From Emiliania huxleyi CCMP1516 (taxonomy: Eukaryota; Haptophyta; Isochrysidales; Noelaerhabdaceae): a stretch of DNA of 64,000 nt. Positions 28,701-36,609 of the stretch are shown piece after piece. The stretch spans positions 363,014 to 427,013 of the forward strand of contig NW_005196755.1 of NCBI RefSeq assembly GCF_000372725.1, given 5' to 3'. The notes beneath the pieces were generated by a model. That model saw only the letters and a list, made by a program, of their open reading frames with translations, did not search any database and was not told the origin of the DNA. The position numbers and the translations under genes were made by a program. Within the stretch, counting starts at the first letter, position 1. Every line of letters starts with the position of its first letter.

Positions 28701-29969
28701 TGCGGCTGATCCTCGAGGCGACGGTCGCGAGCAAGCTGCAGGGCGACTACCGCACGGGGAAGCGCATCTCGATGCGCAAGGTGATGCACCGTCCATCGCC
28801 CGGTGAATGGCCCAAGTCGTCAGTTGACGGTAATGGAAAACCCACTTGCGCAAGGTGATCCCGTACATTGCCTCCGGCTTCCGGAAGGACAAGATCTGGC
28901 TCCGCCGCACAAAGCCGTCCCAGCGGCAGTACCAGGTGATGCGCCGCATCGCCACGACGCAGAGTCGACCATAGGCGCCTCTGAAAACACGGTCTCGTCT
29001 CGTGTCAGGTGATGCTCTGCATTGACGACTCAGAGTCGATGCGCTCGACGGGCGCGGGAGGGCTGGCGTGCGAGGTCGCCCCGCCTCCCCTCTCCTCGTC
29101 TCGCCGCACGATCACCCTTCCCCGCCCCCGCTCTCCTTCGTTGCCACACCGCTGCACCACTCCCACTCCCACGACCGCCTTTCCCCGGCCTCCCCCCGTT
29201 CCTGATTGCCACCCCACCGTGGCTCTCATTCACTCATTCATCCATGCATTCATTCATTCACTGATTGATTAGATCACCCCCCTGCGGCTCTCATGAATCC
29301 ACTCCTTCTTGCCCCCCCCCCCCCCCTCCCCCCTCGGCCCTCAGGCGCTCGCGCTGCTGTGCGGCGCCCTCTCGCGCCTCGAGGTTGGGCAGCTCGCCGT
29401 CGCCTCTTTTGCCGAGCGGGTGCGGCTGCTGCACCCGTTCGACCGGCCCTTCTCGGCCGAGGCGGGCGCGTACATGCTGTCGCGCTTCTCGTTTGCGGAG
29501 AAGGAGACCGACATGGAGGGCCTCCTCCGCACGGTCGTGCAGACGCTGCGTCTCGCGCGCGAGCAGCAGCGCGCCGCGGCGGAGCAGATGCAGCTCGCCA
29601 TCATCGTGTCGGACGGCCGCCGCTCGCCGTCGTGGGGCGACCCGTCGCTCTGGGTGCGGCGGGCGGCGGAGGAGAACATCCTCCTCTGCTTCGTCATCGT
29701 CGACGCGGCGGCCAACAAGGACTCGCTCCTCGAGCAGAGGCCCCCAGACACTCTCCCAGACAGTCCCTCGACACTTCCTCGACACTTCGTAGGACTCGAT
29801 CCTCGAGCTCAAGTCGGTCAGCTACCCCGGCGGCAAGCTCACCATCTCGAGCTGGATCGACGCCTTCCCCTTCCCGTACTACATCGTGCTGCGCGAGCTG
29901 CGCGCGCTGCCGCACGTGCTCTCCGACGCGCTCCGCCAGTGGATCGAGCTCGTGAGTGGGATGAGCTGA
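8667..29969 (+). CDS. MDN1: Midasin, giant six-AAA ATPase of 60S ribosome assembly
   Basis: Midasin (Rea1/Mdn1) removes assembly factors from pre-60S particles in the nucleolus and nucleoplasm by pulling on MIDAS-bound partners. Exons joinable in phase: 8667-9506, 9574-9975, 10159-10979, 11049-11376, 11491-12154, 12222-12477, 12914-12976, 13049-13142, 13219-13344, 13409-14191, 14264-14659, 14728-14829, 15014-15538, 15611-15694, 15772-15897, 16051-16263, 16431-20090, 20167-20355, 20433-21134, 21341-21871, 22107-22571, 22684-22713, 22781-23467, 23710-23902, 23977-26332, 26399-26525 (end uncertain), 26850-27962, 28118-28780, 28855-28935, 29009-29065, 29345-29719, 29793-29969. They total 5,743 codons. 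Six Walker A sites are visible at roughly residues 125 (GPPGAGKST), 518 (GETGTGKTT), 972 (GPTSAGKTS), 1265 (GDTGTGKTT), 1732 (GSPGVGKTS) and 2044 (GEGGAGKSS). A long linker follows, then an Asp/Glu-rich tract (about 4790-5500), then the MIDAS domain with DDSESM near residue 5545 and FPFPYYIVLREL near the end. Poly-Gly (10804-10915) interrupts AAA2. Confidence 0.95.
9507..9573 (-). mobile_element. Introner-like element, midasin intron 1 (reverse orientation)
   Basis: The 67-base intron is almost entirely one copy of the element: it runs from CTACCACACCACCCA through GAACCCACACTGGGTTCGAC to GGAGGTATGGTACTAG. The exon join is GAG|GC...TAG|GCGGTA, restoring EAVVCAS in frame. The core GAACCC/GGGTTC is a hairpin and GGGTTCGA resembles a Pol III B box. 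Confidence 0.85.
9976..10158 (+). repeat. Midasin intron 2 with nested 22-base duplication
   Basis: The GC-AG intron joins VVTE to ALDTFA. Inside it the 22-base block starting GCCCTCTGTGAGCCTGCC occurs twice (10042-10063 and 10120-10141) around four GGGGAGATGT units. This looks like a second insertion into an existing intron. Confidence 0.7.
10804..10915 (+). repeat. GGN triplet run coding for poly-Gly in midasin AAA2
   Basis: About 37 consecutive Gly codons (GGC, GGA) sit within the AAA2 module between the KERCVEPSS segment and GAGAALDEEWES. The frame is open on both sides, so it is probably translated as a flexible loop. The exact length is likely variable between alleles. Confidence 0.8.
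10980..11070 (+). repeat. Midasin intron 3 flanked by a perfect 22-base exon duplication
   Basis: The block GCGCGAGGCGCAGGGCGGCG plus TC is at 10980-11001 and again at 11049-11070. Between them is CACGTCC-type tandem filler ending in CGCGTAG. Splicing CG|GC...TAG|GC (10980-11048) yields LRREAQGGVGG. The intron is 69 bases and open in frame, so retention would add 23 residues. Confidence 0.8.
12154..12239 (+). repeat. Midasin intron 5 with diverged exon-edge duplication
   Basis: GGCAAGCTCGCCTTTCCGC at 12154 matches GGTAAGCTTGTCTTCCGC at 12221, so the exon edge for GKLVFRDG is present twice. Between them is CATATCTCCCC-type filler. The splice is G|GC...CAG|GT (12155-12221). The acceptor side copy itself reads GTAAGC, a strong donor-like sequence. 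Confidence 0.75.
12650..12948 (+). repeat. 65-base tandem array carrying five copies of an exon start
   Basis: The unit is CAGGTTCCTCGAGATGCAGA-CCGAYGAGATCCC followed by CATATCTCCCC-type repeats and CCTCCAG. Its acceptor AGs fall at 12653, 12718, 12783, 12848 and 12913, exactly 65 apart. Only one copy of the FLEMQTDEIP exon edge is needed for midasin. Units alternate between CATATC and CACATC, so a 130-base dimer was itself duplicated. Each copy offers a usable acceptor, but 65 is not a multiple of 3. Confidence 0.85.
12977..13048 (+). mobile_element. Introner-like element, midasin intron 7, with 11-base target duplication
   Basis: GGTGCGCCATC is duplicated at 12976-12986 and 13048-13058. 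The insert runs TGCACCATACCTCC ... GAATCCAGTGCGGGTTCA ... GGGTGGTGCGGTAG. Splicing CG|GTGCGCC...TAG|GTGCGCC gives ERRCAIPASF: the 5' GT comes from the duplicated target and the AG from the element. Confidence 0.9.
13143..13218 (-). mobile_element. Introner-like element, midasin intron 8 (reverse orientation)
   Basis: The insert reads ACCGCACCACCCA ... GAACCCACACTGGATTCGAT ... GGAGGTATGGTACTAG. The join AAG|GC...TAG|GC restores FAGKAGFITPRDLF. No clear target duplication remains beyond AGGC. Confidence 0.85.
14192..14263 (+). mobile_element. Introner-like element, midasin intron 10
   Basis: The element copy from CACCATACCTCCAGGG to GGGTGGTGCGGTAG is flanked by GTGCGCGA and GTGCTCGA, a probable 8-base target duplication with one change. 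The GT..AG splice restores EDAVLERLNS. Confidence 0.88.
14660..14750 (+). repeat. Midasin intron 11 flanked by exon-edge copies
   Basis: GCGTGGGC and the following GGCTT are present at both 14660 and 14728. The filler is CATCTCTCCCC-type. Splicing CTG|GC...CAG|GC (14660-14727) gives DLLAWAGFVRET. Confidence 0.7.
14826..15040 (+). repeat. Composite midasin intron 12: three copies of the exon edge
   Basis: GCAGGTCCCCTCCTCGCGCA plus ATGAGA is at 14826-14851, recurs with one change at 14933-14958 and in a diverged form at 15010. Two blocks of GTAGTAGTAG and GAGAGTAGCA filler lie between them. The whole 14830-15013 stretch is removed as one GT-AG intron, joining MGLQ to VSSSRAE. This is what two successive insertions at the same CAG|GT would leave. 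Confidence 0.8.
15539..15623 (+). repeat. Midasin intron 13 with 10-base duplication and CACGTCC filler
   Basis: ATCCTCGACG is at 15542-15551 and 15614-15623. The filler is GGACACGTCCGCGACACGTC-like, ending GGTGCGGTAG, the same acceptor end as the introner-like element. Removal of 15539-15610 restores GHWVILDELNLAP. Confidence 0.8.
15695..15807 (+). repeat. Midasin intron 14 with ~36-base exon-edge duplication
   Basis: About 36 bases beginning GTGCCCGAGCTC and ending GAGTGCCCGCCC occur at 15695-15733 and 15772-15807, differing by two short indels and one base. Splicing TAC|GT...CAG|GT joins HRATVY to VPELAASFECPP. Confidence 0.8.
15898..16050 (+). mobile_element. Two tandem introner-like elements forming one intron (15)
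   Basis: Two copies of CTCCAAGGGTATCGAACCCA-GTG.GGGTTCAGTCC lie at about 15916-15966 and 15990-16050, each ending in a GTAG. Read backwards the core is GGGTTCGATACCC, an exact match to the tRNA B-box pattern. The intron as a whole joins FLNRFTQ to VWMEELD. Confidence 0.88.
16249..16430 (+). repeat. Composite midasin intron 16: 20-base perfect duplication plus ACCCGAGATT repeats
   Basis: ATGCTCGCCGAGCAGGCGCC is at 16249-16268 and 16361-16380, with a broken third copy at 16313-16327. The second half is ACCCGAGGTT/ACCCGAGATT repeats ending in TTAG. The GC-AG intron 16264-16430 joins LMLAEQ to APPHWRPG. Confidence 0.82.
16937..17017 (+). repeat. In-frame insertion between 18-base direct repeats in midasin exon 17
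   Basis: CCAACTGGCCGTGGTCGG at 16937-16954 matches 17000-17017 with one change. GTGTCTCGGAA tandem units lie between. The 63-base interval is a multiple of 3 and has no AG at the second copy, so it is probably translated as an added 21 residues. Confidence 0.6.
17702..17773 (+). repeat. Second in-frame insertion between direct repeats in exon 17
   Basis: GGGGGGCGTGCC is at 17702-17713 and 17762-17773 around GGACATGTCTCGG-type filler. The 60-base interval keeps the frame. It could be an unspliced insertion or a poorly defined intron. Confidence 0.5.
20091..20189 (+). repeat. Midasin intron 17 with diverged 23-base duplication
   Basis: 20091-20113 and 20167-20189 match at 19 of 23 positions (ends GTCGAGGG). 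The filler is ACCCGAGGTG repeats ending GATTAG. Splicing ATG|GT...TAG|GC leads into RRRVEGELLSLC. Confidence 0.65.
21135..21340 (+). other. Midasin intron 19, C-rich
   Basis: This 206-base GC-AG intron is almost pure CTCCC/CCTCC sequence ending TCTCCCCCCCAG. It joins EEAWQQ to GSATFLRRLE. No exon-edge duplication is seen. Intron 20 (21872-22106) is similar in style and also starts GC. Confidence 0.65.
22570..22693 (+). repeat. Midasin intron 21 with perfect 12-base duplication AGGCTGCTGCCG
   Basis: Copies at 22570-22581 and 22682-22693. The duplicated AG|GC provides both the acceptor AG and a GC donor. Removal of 22572-22683 joins LAAA-R to LLPSAVDDE. Confidence 0.82.
22714..22807 (+). repeat. 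Midasin intron 22 with 27-base duplication and TTAATTAA filler
   Basis: The block starting GCGCGCGGCGAG and ending GCGGTCGCGGC is at 22714-22740 and 22781-22807 with one change in 27. The 40 bases between are ATTAATTAACGATTAATTAG-like. The exon upstream is only 30 bases long. Confidence 0.85.
23901..24014 (+). repeat. Midasin intron 24 with perfect 40-base duplication and TTAATTAA filler
   Basis: Forty bases beginning AGGCGCGCCTCAAGGAGTTT and ending GCGCAGTGGAG are identical at 23901-23940 and 23975-24014. Between them is TTAAGTAATTGATTAATTAA-type sequence. Splicing GAG|GC...AAG|GC uses the AG of the second copy, so both splice sites come from the duplicated exon edge. Confidence 0.88.
26332..26411 (+). 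repeat. Midasin intron 25 with 14-base duplication
   Basis: GGCGAGATGGTGGA (26332-26345) and GGCGAGATGATGGA (26398-26411). Splicing G|GC...TAG|GC removes 66 bases and gives DGEMMDLE. Retention would add 22 residues in frame. Confidence 0.75.
26526..26849 (+). other. Midasin intron 26, homopolymer-rich
   Basis: The stretch contains T, G and C runs and CCAACCCACC repeats and ends CCCCTCCAG before GDEKVERD. The donor is uncertain; a GT at 26526 keeps the frame. This part may contain assembly errors. Confidence 0.5.
27947..28050 (+). repeat. Midasin intron 27, first half: 21-base duplication with GGAGATATG filler
   Basis: GGCGTCCGACACGCAGGCGC plus G is at 27947-27967 and 28030-28050. Filler is GAGATATGGGG repeats. 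An introner-like element follows immediately (28051-28117), so 27963-28117 is probably removed whole, joining SDTQ to VLADADEP. Confidence 0.82.
28051..28117 (-). mobile_element. Introner-like element inside composite intron 27 (reverse orientation)
   Basis: GTGAACCCGCACCGCCCACG ... GAACCCACGCCGGATTCGAG ... GGAGGTATGGTACTAG. It begins directly after the second copy of the 21-base duplication. It could also be spliced separately, leaving a 6-base exon. Confidence 0.82.
28771..28868 (+). repeat. Midasin intron 28 with 14-base duplication around AG|GT
   Basis: TGCGCAAGGTGATGC (28773) and TGCGCAAGGTGATCC (28847) flank the 74-base intron 28781-28854. The duplicated CAAG|GTGAT supplies both splice sites, joining ISMRK to VIPYIASGF. 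Confidence 0.85.
28933..29015 (+). repeat. Midasin intron 29 with 10-base duplication CAGGTGATGC
   Basis: CAGGTGATGC occurs at 28933-28942 and 29006-29015. The intron 28936-29008 is GT-AG and joins QRQYQ to VMLCIDDSES, just before the MIDAS metal-site motif. Confidence 0.85.
29718..29807 (+). repeat. Midasin last intron: 17-base duplication and apparent GA-AG boundaries
   Basis: AGGACTCGCTCCTCGAG (29718-29734) and AGGACTCGATCCTCGAG (29791-29807). The filler is CGACACTTCCTCGACACTTC-like, ending CGTAG. To restore AANKDSILELK the intron must be 29720-29792, which starts GA. Confidence 0.75.
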
Positions 29970-30422
29970 GGAGGGGGGGGGGGGGGGGGGACATCCGGCC
30001 CCGTGGCCCCTGTGTGAAAAAAAAAGGTGTGTGTGTGAATGTGTCCTTCCAGCGCGTCCTGTCCGAATGTACCTCCCCGTGCGTCTGCTTGGAGCAGCCG
30101 TCGCGGGGCCGGCTAGACCTTCCTGCTGCCTGCCCTGGCTAGCACGTTTCAGAGATGTCACCAGCCGTGCCCCAACGGTCTAGCATACACTCAAATGGGC
30201 ATTTGTGTTTCTGTGTACGTCACTCACATTCATTTACGGTTGGTTCATCGCCACTCACATTCATTTCAGATTTCTCACAAGCATTTTAAAATGTGCGGAG
30301 ATACAGCGCCCCGCCGCGGGCGCCAGAGGCCAGTCCTCCACGATTAAACATCTATGTGTTAGATGAGACAGATCGCAGGCGTTATACCTTGCACAACAGC
30401 TGCGACAAGTCAGCTATCAATT
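29970..30422. other. Spacer after midasin
   Basis: A G-run at 29972-29990, an A-run and short GT run at 30015-30036, and a repeated CACTCACATTCATTT (30224 and 30254). I see no gene. It lies between two converging genes. Confidence 0.6.
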
Positions 30423-31822
<1,400 letters not shown>

Positions 31823-32001
31823 GGAAGGGAAGAGTGGAAGGGAAGAGCATCACTGTCGTCTGGCGCGAAGCCCGATGCGAAACTTGCAGGCAAAGTCTCA
31901 GCGAAAAAAAGAAAATTTGTAGCGACCGCTCCCACCGCAAGCAAGCTCGTAGCCTAACAATCGAAAGAGAACGTTCAGTCGAGGCTGCGTTCAACTTGAG
32001 C

Positions 32002-32083
32002 ACTTGAGCACTGGATAGGGTCGATTCCGCGTGGTACGGGACCCCTCGATCGTCTCGCCCTCCCTCACTGGTGTGTGTGTGTG
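32002..32083 (+). repeat. 80-base repeat, second copy at 61788-61863
   Basis: CTTGAGCACTTGAGCACTGG through CTCGCCCTCCCTCACTGGT is nearly identical in both places and in the same orientation. No coding potential seen. Confidence 0.75.
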
Positions 32084-33583
32084 TGTGTGTTTCGGGGCCC
32101 AGAGATAAAACTTCTGATGCCATGCATGACCTAGTAGTGTCCCCAGCTATGGGCGTGTCCACGTTGGAGCCAGGTGTGGTGTGGGCGCGAGAATAGCTCC
32201 GCCGTTAATGGAGGCAACCGATGCGAGTCGACTGGTGTGTGTCGTCGTGGTTTCGTATCAAGAATACTCACTCACTCACCCTCACTGGTGTGTTCATTCG
32301 GAGACCACCGGGCCGTATTTCTTCCTGCTGTTGGCGCCTGGATGTGTCTCTCCCGGCCTCTCGACTCCCCTCTGACCTAACGAGGACCTCTGCATGAGAG
32401 AGAGGCGCGACGCACAAGGGGCTAGGTCCTAGGACGCGGCGAGGAGGGGAGCTTGTGCTTCGGGTGGGCCACTATTGCCGGAAGGGACATCACCTCGCCG
32501 CGACAACCCAATCCGCGCTTTTGCGCAAAATGCTGCATCCTGTACAAGTGATGGCATACGCTCTTAGGGTACCCCTAGGCTTAAAAGGGTGGGCCCTGGG
32601 GCGCCTGCGGCTTAAACGGCTTAAAACCTGCCATGGCAGGTTTTAAGAGCTGCTGGGCCGCCGATTCCTTAAACGGTCTTAAACGCTTAAACGGTGCGGG
32701 AGAGCTCCCGAGGTCGATGGTCCGGGAGGCTCCAGACGCCGGAGGCCGGGAGAAGCTGGCTACAGTCAGCTGGCACGCGTCCCCTATGCGAAAAGAGGGA
32801 CGCCCCCCCGTGCCTGCAATCTCCTCATTTACGCTAACAGATGTTATATCCGCGCTATATCCGCGCTCGCTGCTTTCGTTTGCGCAAAATGCCGCATGCG
32901 ATCCAAGTGGACGACTATAAGTGAAGTCATACACAAACATTCTTCCGGCCAGCACTCTTCCCCACCTACAACACAATATCAGTTCTTGTTAATTACATTA
33001 TTAACCACGCACTATCTCTACCTAGATACATTCACATACACCTAATAACTATCCATTCTTCCTGTTCGTTCTGCTTCTCCACCACCACTCTCACGCGGCT
33101 TGCCCCACCATGCACAGGGTGGGCCTGGGGAATTCCACGTGGTCGCGCATGTGTGTCGCGGGGGACGTCGAAAGTGAGATCTTGTATTCAGGCACCACGG
33201 GCCGGGGGCGGAGGAGAGGTCCTCACGTCGCAGATGAGGACCTTCTTGCCGTGAGGACCTCTCCGTTCAGGACCAGTTCAGGACATGGTTACATTTGCTG
33301 TTTTTGGCACAGTGTGTTGATTCACGGCGACACAGAGCCAGCACCCCTGCGGACACGCGTTGGAGGGTTTCACTCAAGGAGCCACTAGTCAACGGTGTGT
33401 CACCGAGGTCATCACTAGACAGGTCTCACGGGGCGCAAGCATGCCGAGACGTGGTGGCAGCGGCGGCGGCGGTGGTGGTGGCAGCGGTGGTGGCAGCGGC
33501 GTTGTCGGTGGCGGCGGTGTCGGTGTTGGTAGCGGCGGTGGCGGTGGCGGTGGTGGCGGCGGTGGCGGCAGTAGTGGTCGCGG

Positions 33584-33614
<31 letters not shown>

Positions 33615-33713
33615 GGCGGCAGCGGTGGCAGCAGGCGCCAGCCCGCCCGACCGGGTCGTCGGCGGCCCAGGGCGCGAGCGTGCGGACAGCGCTGCATGTG
33701 AGGGCTGCTGCGT
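32084..33713. other. Gene-free region with repeats
   Basis: Contains a GT run (32072-32090), a block at about 32175-32250 repeated at 39154-39230 (GCGAGAATAGCTCCGCCG...), one arm of an inverted repeat (32590-32718), GTGAGGACCTC motifs (33214-33268) and a CGG-rich tract (33440-33660). The open frames across the CGG tract are poly-Gly or Ala artefacts. Confidence 0.55.
32590..32718 (+). repeat. Dispersed repeat, inverted relative to 34654-34758, with 26-base palindrome
   Basis: GGCGCCTGCGGCTTAAACGG and following bases, including GAGCTGCTGGGCCGCC and CGGTGCGGGAGAG, recur as the reverse complement at 34654-34758. This copy contains a perfect palindrome (32621-32646) centred on CCTGCCATGGCAGG. 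The two copies face each other around the ankyrin gene. Confidence 0.75.
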
Positions 33714-33803
33714 GTGAGTGTGAGTGTGTGTACACACACACACACACACACACGGCTGCGCGGAAGTTGTTTTTCTTTTTGGGGGTCTCGCCCCCGTCTG
33801 GAG

Positions 33804-34466
33804 ATGGCCGATGCGACGAGGGTGCTCGTTGAGCGGTTTGGCTACGTGCTCGATGAGGAGCTGTTCGACGACGAGCAAGTGCGAGCAAACGCAGAAGCAA
33901 GCCGCGTGTCAGAGGAGCAGGCACGCGGGCGGCTGATCGCCGCGGCACTGGAGTGCGGCAGAAAAGTGGTGTCTGCCGTGGGCAGCCATGGAGGAGCGTG
34001 GCTTAGCGAGGCCGTGGAGTTCTCGCGCGACGAGGAGGCTTTTGCGCTGCTCTCCTTGGGAGCAGACCCCAATGGAGATGAAGAATGGGCACCGCTTCAT
34101 GTTGCAGCAGCGCGAGGGCAGCTGGCGCTGCTGCGGAGGCTCCTTGCCGGACCAAACATCCGCGTCGACGCGCTTGGAGGACCTGCCAACCGTACGCCAC
34201 TACTGCTTGCATGCGGCGCCCGCCGCCACGAGAACGGTTTCGATGACGAGCCTGCAGCGGACGGCCCTGAGATGCAGGAGGTGGTGCGCCTCCTGCTGGG
34301 CGCTCGTGCCGATCCGAACCTTGCCGACGTCGATGAGTGCTCGGCGCTGATGTATGCCGCACCTCAGTGCGAGCCCATCGTGCGGATGCTTCTCGAGGCT
34401 GGCGCCGATCGGGAACACGTGACCTACTCGGGGGCCCGTGTGCAGCTGCCCGCCTCCGTGGATTGA
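33804..34466 (+). CDS. Ankyrin-repeat protein
   Basis: The 220-residue protein starts MADATRVLVERFGYVLDEEL. The N-terminal 65 residues are helical with no known motif. Ankyrin units follow: AFALLSLGADPNGDEEWAPLHVAAARGQLALLRRLL, then RTPLLLACGAR, then VVRLLLGARADPNLADVDECSALMYAA and VRMLLEAGADREHV (quoted in short pieces; each shows the TPLH-like and LLxxGAD signatures). That is about four repeats, so a protein-binding scaffold is likely; the partner is unknown. The ATG at 33804 was chosen because a T-rich tract (33769-33780) and an alternating GT/AC run precede it. The longer frame upstream reads through the microsatellite. Confidence 0.75.
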   Translation: MADATRVLVERFGYVLDEELFDDEQVRANAEASRVSEEQARGRLIAAALECGRKVVSAVGSHGGAWLSEAVEFSRDEEAFALLSLGADPNGDEEWAPLHVAAARGQLALLRRLLAGPNIRVDALGGPANRTPLLLACGARRHENGFDDEPAADGPEMQEVVRLLLGARADPNLADVDECSALMYAAPQCEPIVRMLLEAGADREHVTYSGARVQLPASVD

Positions 34467-34653
34467 TCCGTGTGCGGTGCGGAGGACGCATTTAAACGTT
34501 CATTCACGGCCGCGCCCACTGCCTCTCCGCGATTCCCCGTACAGGTACGGCCGAGCCCGATCGGCGCCTGCTGCCAGGCCCGTTCCCCGTGGAGCCGACG
34601 CGCCGGTGATCCTCCGGCTGGCAACGCCCGGGCCTCACCATCGACCTCGGGAG

Positions 34654-34758
34654 CTCTCTCCCGCACCGTTTACCAAGCGTTAAGACCTTTCAAGGAATTG
34701 GCGGCCCAGCAGCTCTTAAAACTTGTTTTAAGCCGTTTAAGCCGCAGGCGCCCCATAC
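34654..34758 (-). repeat. Inverted copy of the repeat at 32590-32718
   Basis: See 32590-32718. This copy has lost the perfect palindrome (TTAAAACTTGTTTTAA instead). It lies between the ankyrin gene and the HAD phosphatase. Confidence 0.72.
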
Positions 34759-34857
34759 TCAAGATCTCGTTACTGCTTACTATGATAAACTCAGAGATAG
34801 AGTACTCTAGCATCGATAGTAACGGCTCAGAGTTACTCAAGACCTCGTTACTACTTT

Positions 34858-35839
34858 CTACTCTGAGACGCTTATCACGAACCGCTCCATGGCCTCGGCC
34901 CAACCATCCTGAGCGTTGCTGCCGACCACGTGCTGCGCTGCGCGCCGCACGGCCTCGCCACCGTTCCCCATCGCCACGCTCGTCCCCGCCCGCGCCAGCA
35001 GAGGGAGGTCGTTCTCGCCGTCGCCAATGGCCAGCACGTCCTCCCACCCCAGCCCCCATCGGGCAAGTAGCGCGGTCGCGGCGGTCCCCTTGTCCGCGTC
35101 CGCCGGGATCACCTTGCTTCGGAACAGGATTTGCTCACACACACGAAGGATCGGGCGAGGGTGTGTCTAACGCCGAGATGGCGGTCAACGACCGTATATA
35201 ATGCCGGGAGCACGCCTCGAGCATCCAATCGAGCGCCTGAGTGAGCGCGCCGCCCCCGTTGCAGACGGTGGCAGAGACCGAGGCGCGCAGCGCGTCCGAG
35301 TCCGAGCCGGAGGCGTGCAGGAGCAGGATCTTGGTGACCGCCGCCGCCTCGCAAGCCGCGGAGAGGTCCGCCACGCAGCGGAGGGGCGAGTCGCCAACCT
35401 CGGCGAGTTGGGAGAGCAGCGCCGCGGAGCCGCTGTCGTGGAGCGCCTCGTCGCCGACGTACGCAATCGGACAGCAGGAGATCGCGCCCGGCGCCGCCAA
35501 GGTGCGCAGGAGAGCAGACGGCAGCTCCCGCGGCAAGGTTGCAGGAGGTAGCGCACTGCCGTCCGTGTCATAGGCGATGCAGCCGTTGCAAAAGACGCCC
35601 GGCGAGCCGCCGCGAAGCGCGGGCTCGGTCAGCACGTCCTCCGTCCAGCTCCCAGCGCGAGCGCGGCCTGTCGCGGGGACGACCCGCACGCCGAGGCGGT
35701 CCAGTTCACGCAAGACGGATCGCGAGCGGGGAGAAAGAGAGTGCGCCGGGCTCAGCATCGTGCCGTCGCAGTCGGTGAAGACGACGCTCGGCCGTGCCAA
35801 GGCAGAGGTCGCGGCGGTTATTTGGAAGGCCACCCACAT
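34858..35839 (-). CDS. HAD-superfamily (Cof-type) phosphatase
   Basis: Exons 35839-35214 and 35116-34858 on the minus strand join in phase to 294 residues. Motif I is VVFTDCDGTML, with DxD nucleophile and acid. PATGRAR is motif II, KVIPADADKGTA carries the motif III Lys, and IGDGENDLPLL is motif IV. The large C2-type cap lies between (CNGCIAYDTDGS ... TKILLLHA). These are the marks of Cof/YbiV-type sugar-phosphate or flavin phosphatases, which act on small phosphorylated metabolites; the substrate cannot be told. The intron (35213-35117, 97 bases) is GT-AG and was placed to give LEAKVIPADADKG. The 20 residues before motif I might be a short targeting peptide. Confidence 0.85.
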
Positions 35840-36002
35840 CGGCCGAGAGCATGAGAATTTTACAAATGGAGAAAAACACCCTGGTCCGTAACCCGATACG
35901 GATCATCCGGCCCGCTGGGTGCGCTTCTGAGCTCCCCGGCCCTGGATGTGAGGTTACCGACTGCACTCCAAGTGCTCCAAGTGCGCTTATGGAAGCCCCC
36001 CG

Positions 36003-36152
<150 letters not shown>

Positions 36153-36262
36153 AGGCGCTCTCCGATCGAGTCGACTGGTCTGAGCTTGGACGACCACGGG
36201 CACGGACGGAGGCAAGCCTCACTCAACGACCCGTGGCCTGGCCGCGTCGCCGAAAGGGATCG

Positions 36263-36509
36263 CACCACAGACCAGAGAGAGGGAGGAGCTAACCATACGG
36301 AGAGCCCTCAGAACGACCCCCCTATCCCAGGAGAGGGTGGGTGGGGAAAGCGAAGAACCGGCGCAGCCAGAGTGCTGGCGCGGTCGCAGAGCCTGGCGCG
36401 GCCACAGAGCTGGCACGGCGCCGGGCCAGGAAGAGCAGCGAGAGAGCTGCAGGAGCAGCACGCAAAAGAGCGCGGCCACGAGGCACGCGGAACGTGCTTG
36501 GACGTATGT
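36263..36509 (+). repeat. Left copy of 247-base sequence flanking the gap
   Basis: This 247-base stretch is repeated at 36610-36856 immediately right of the gap with one visible difference (CCACAGAGC versus CCACCGAGC). Two contig ends of the same sequence were probably not merged. Confidence 0.85.
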
Positions 36510-36609
36510 NNNNNNNNNNNNNNNNNNNNNNNNNNNNNNNNNNNNNNNNNNNNNNNNNNNNNNNNNNNNNNNNNNNNNNNNNNNNNNNNNNNNNNNNNNN
36601 NNNNNNNNN
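36510..36609. other. Assembly gap, 100 N
   Basis: Exactly 100 N, the usual placeholder for a gap of unknown size. Confidence 0.99.

Noticed and set aside
26064-28955. 963-codon minus-strand frame
   Set aside because: Antisense of the GAG-rich acidic tract of midasin, giving Leu/Arg/Pro runs.
33295-33717. Gly- or Ala-rich proteins over the CGG tract
   Set aside because: Several frames on both strands are equally open because the tract is GGC/GGT repeats; no flanking domain supports a gene.
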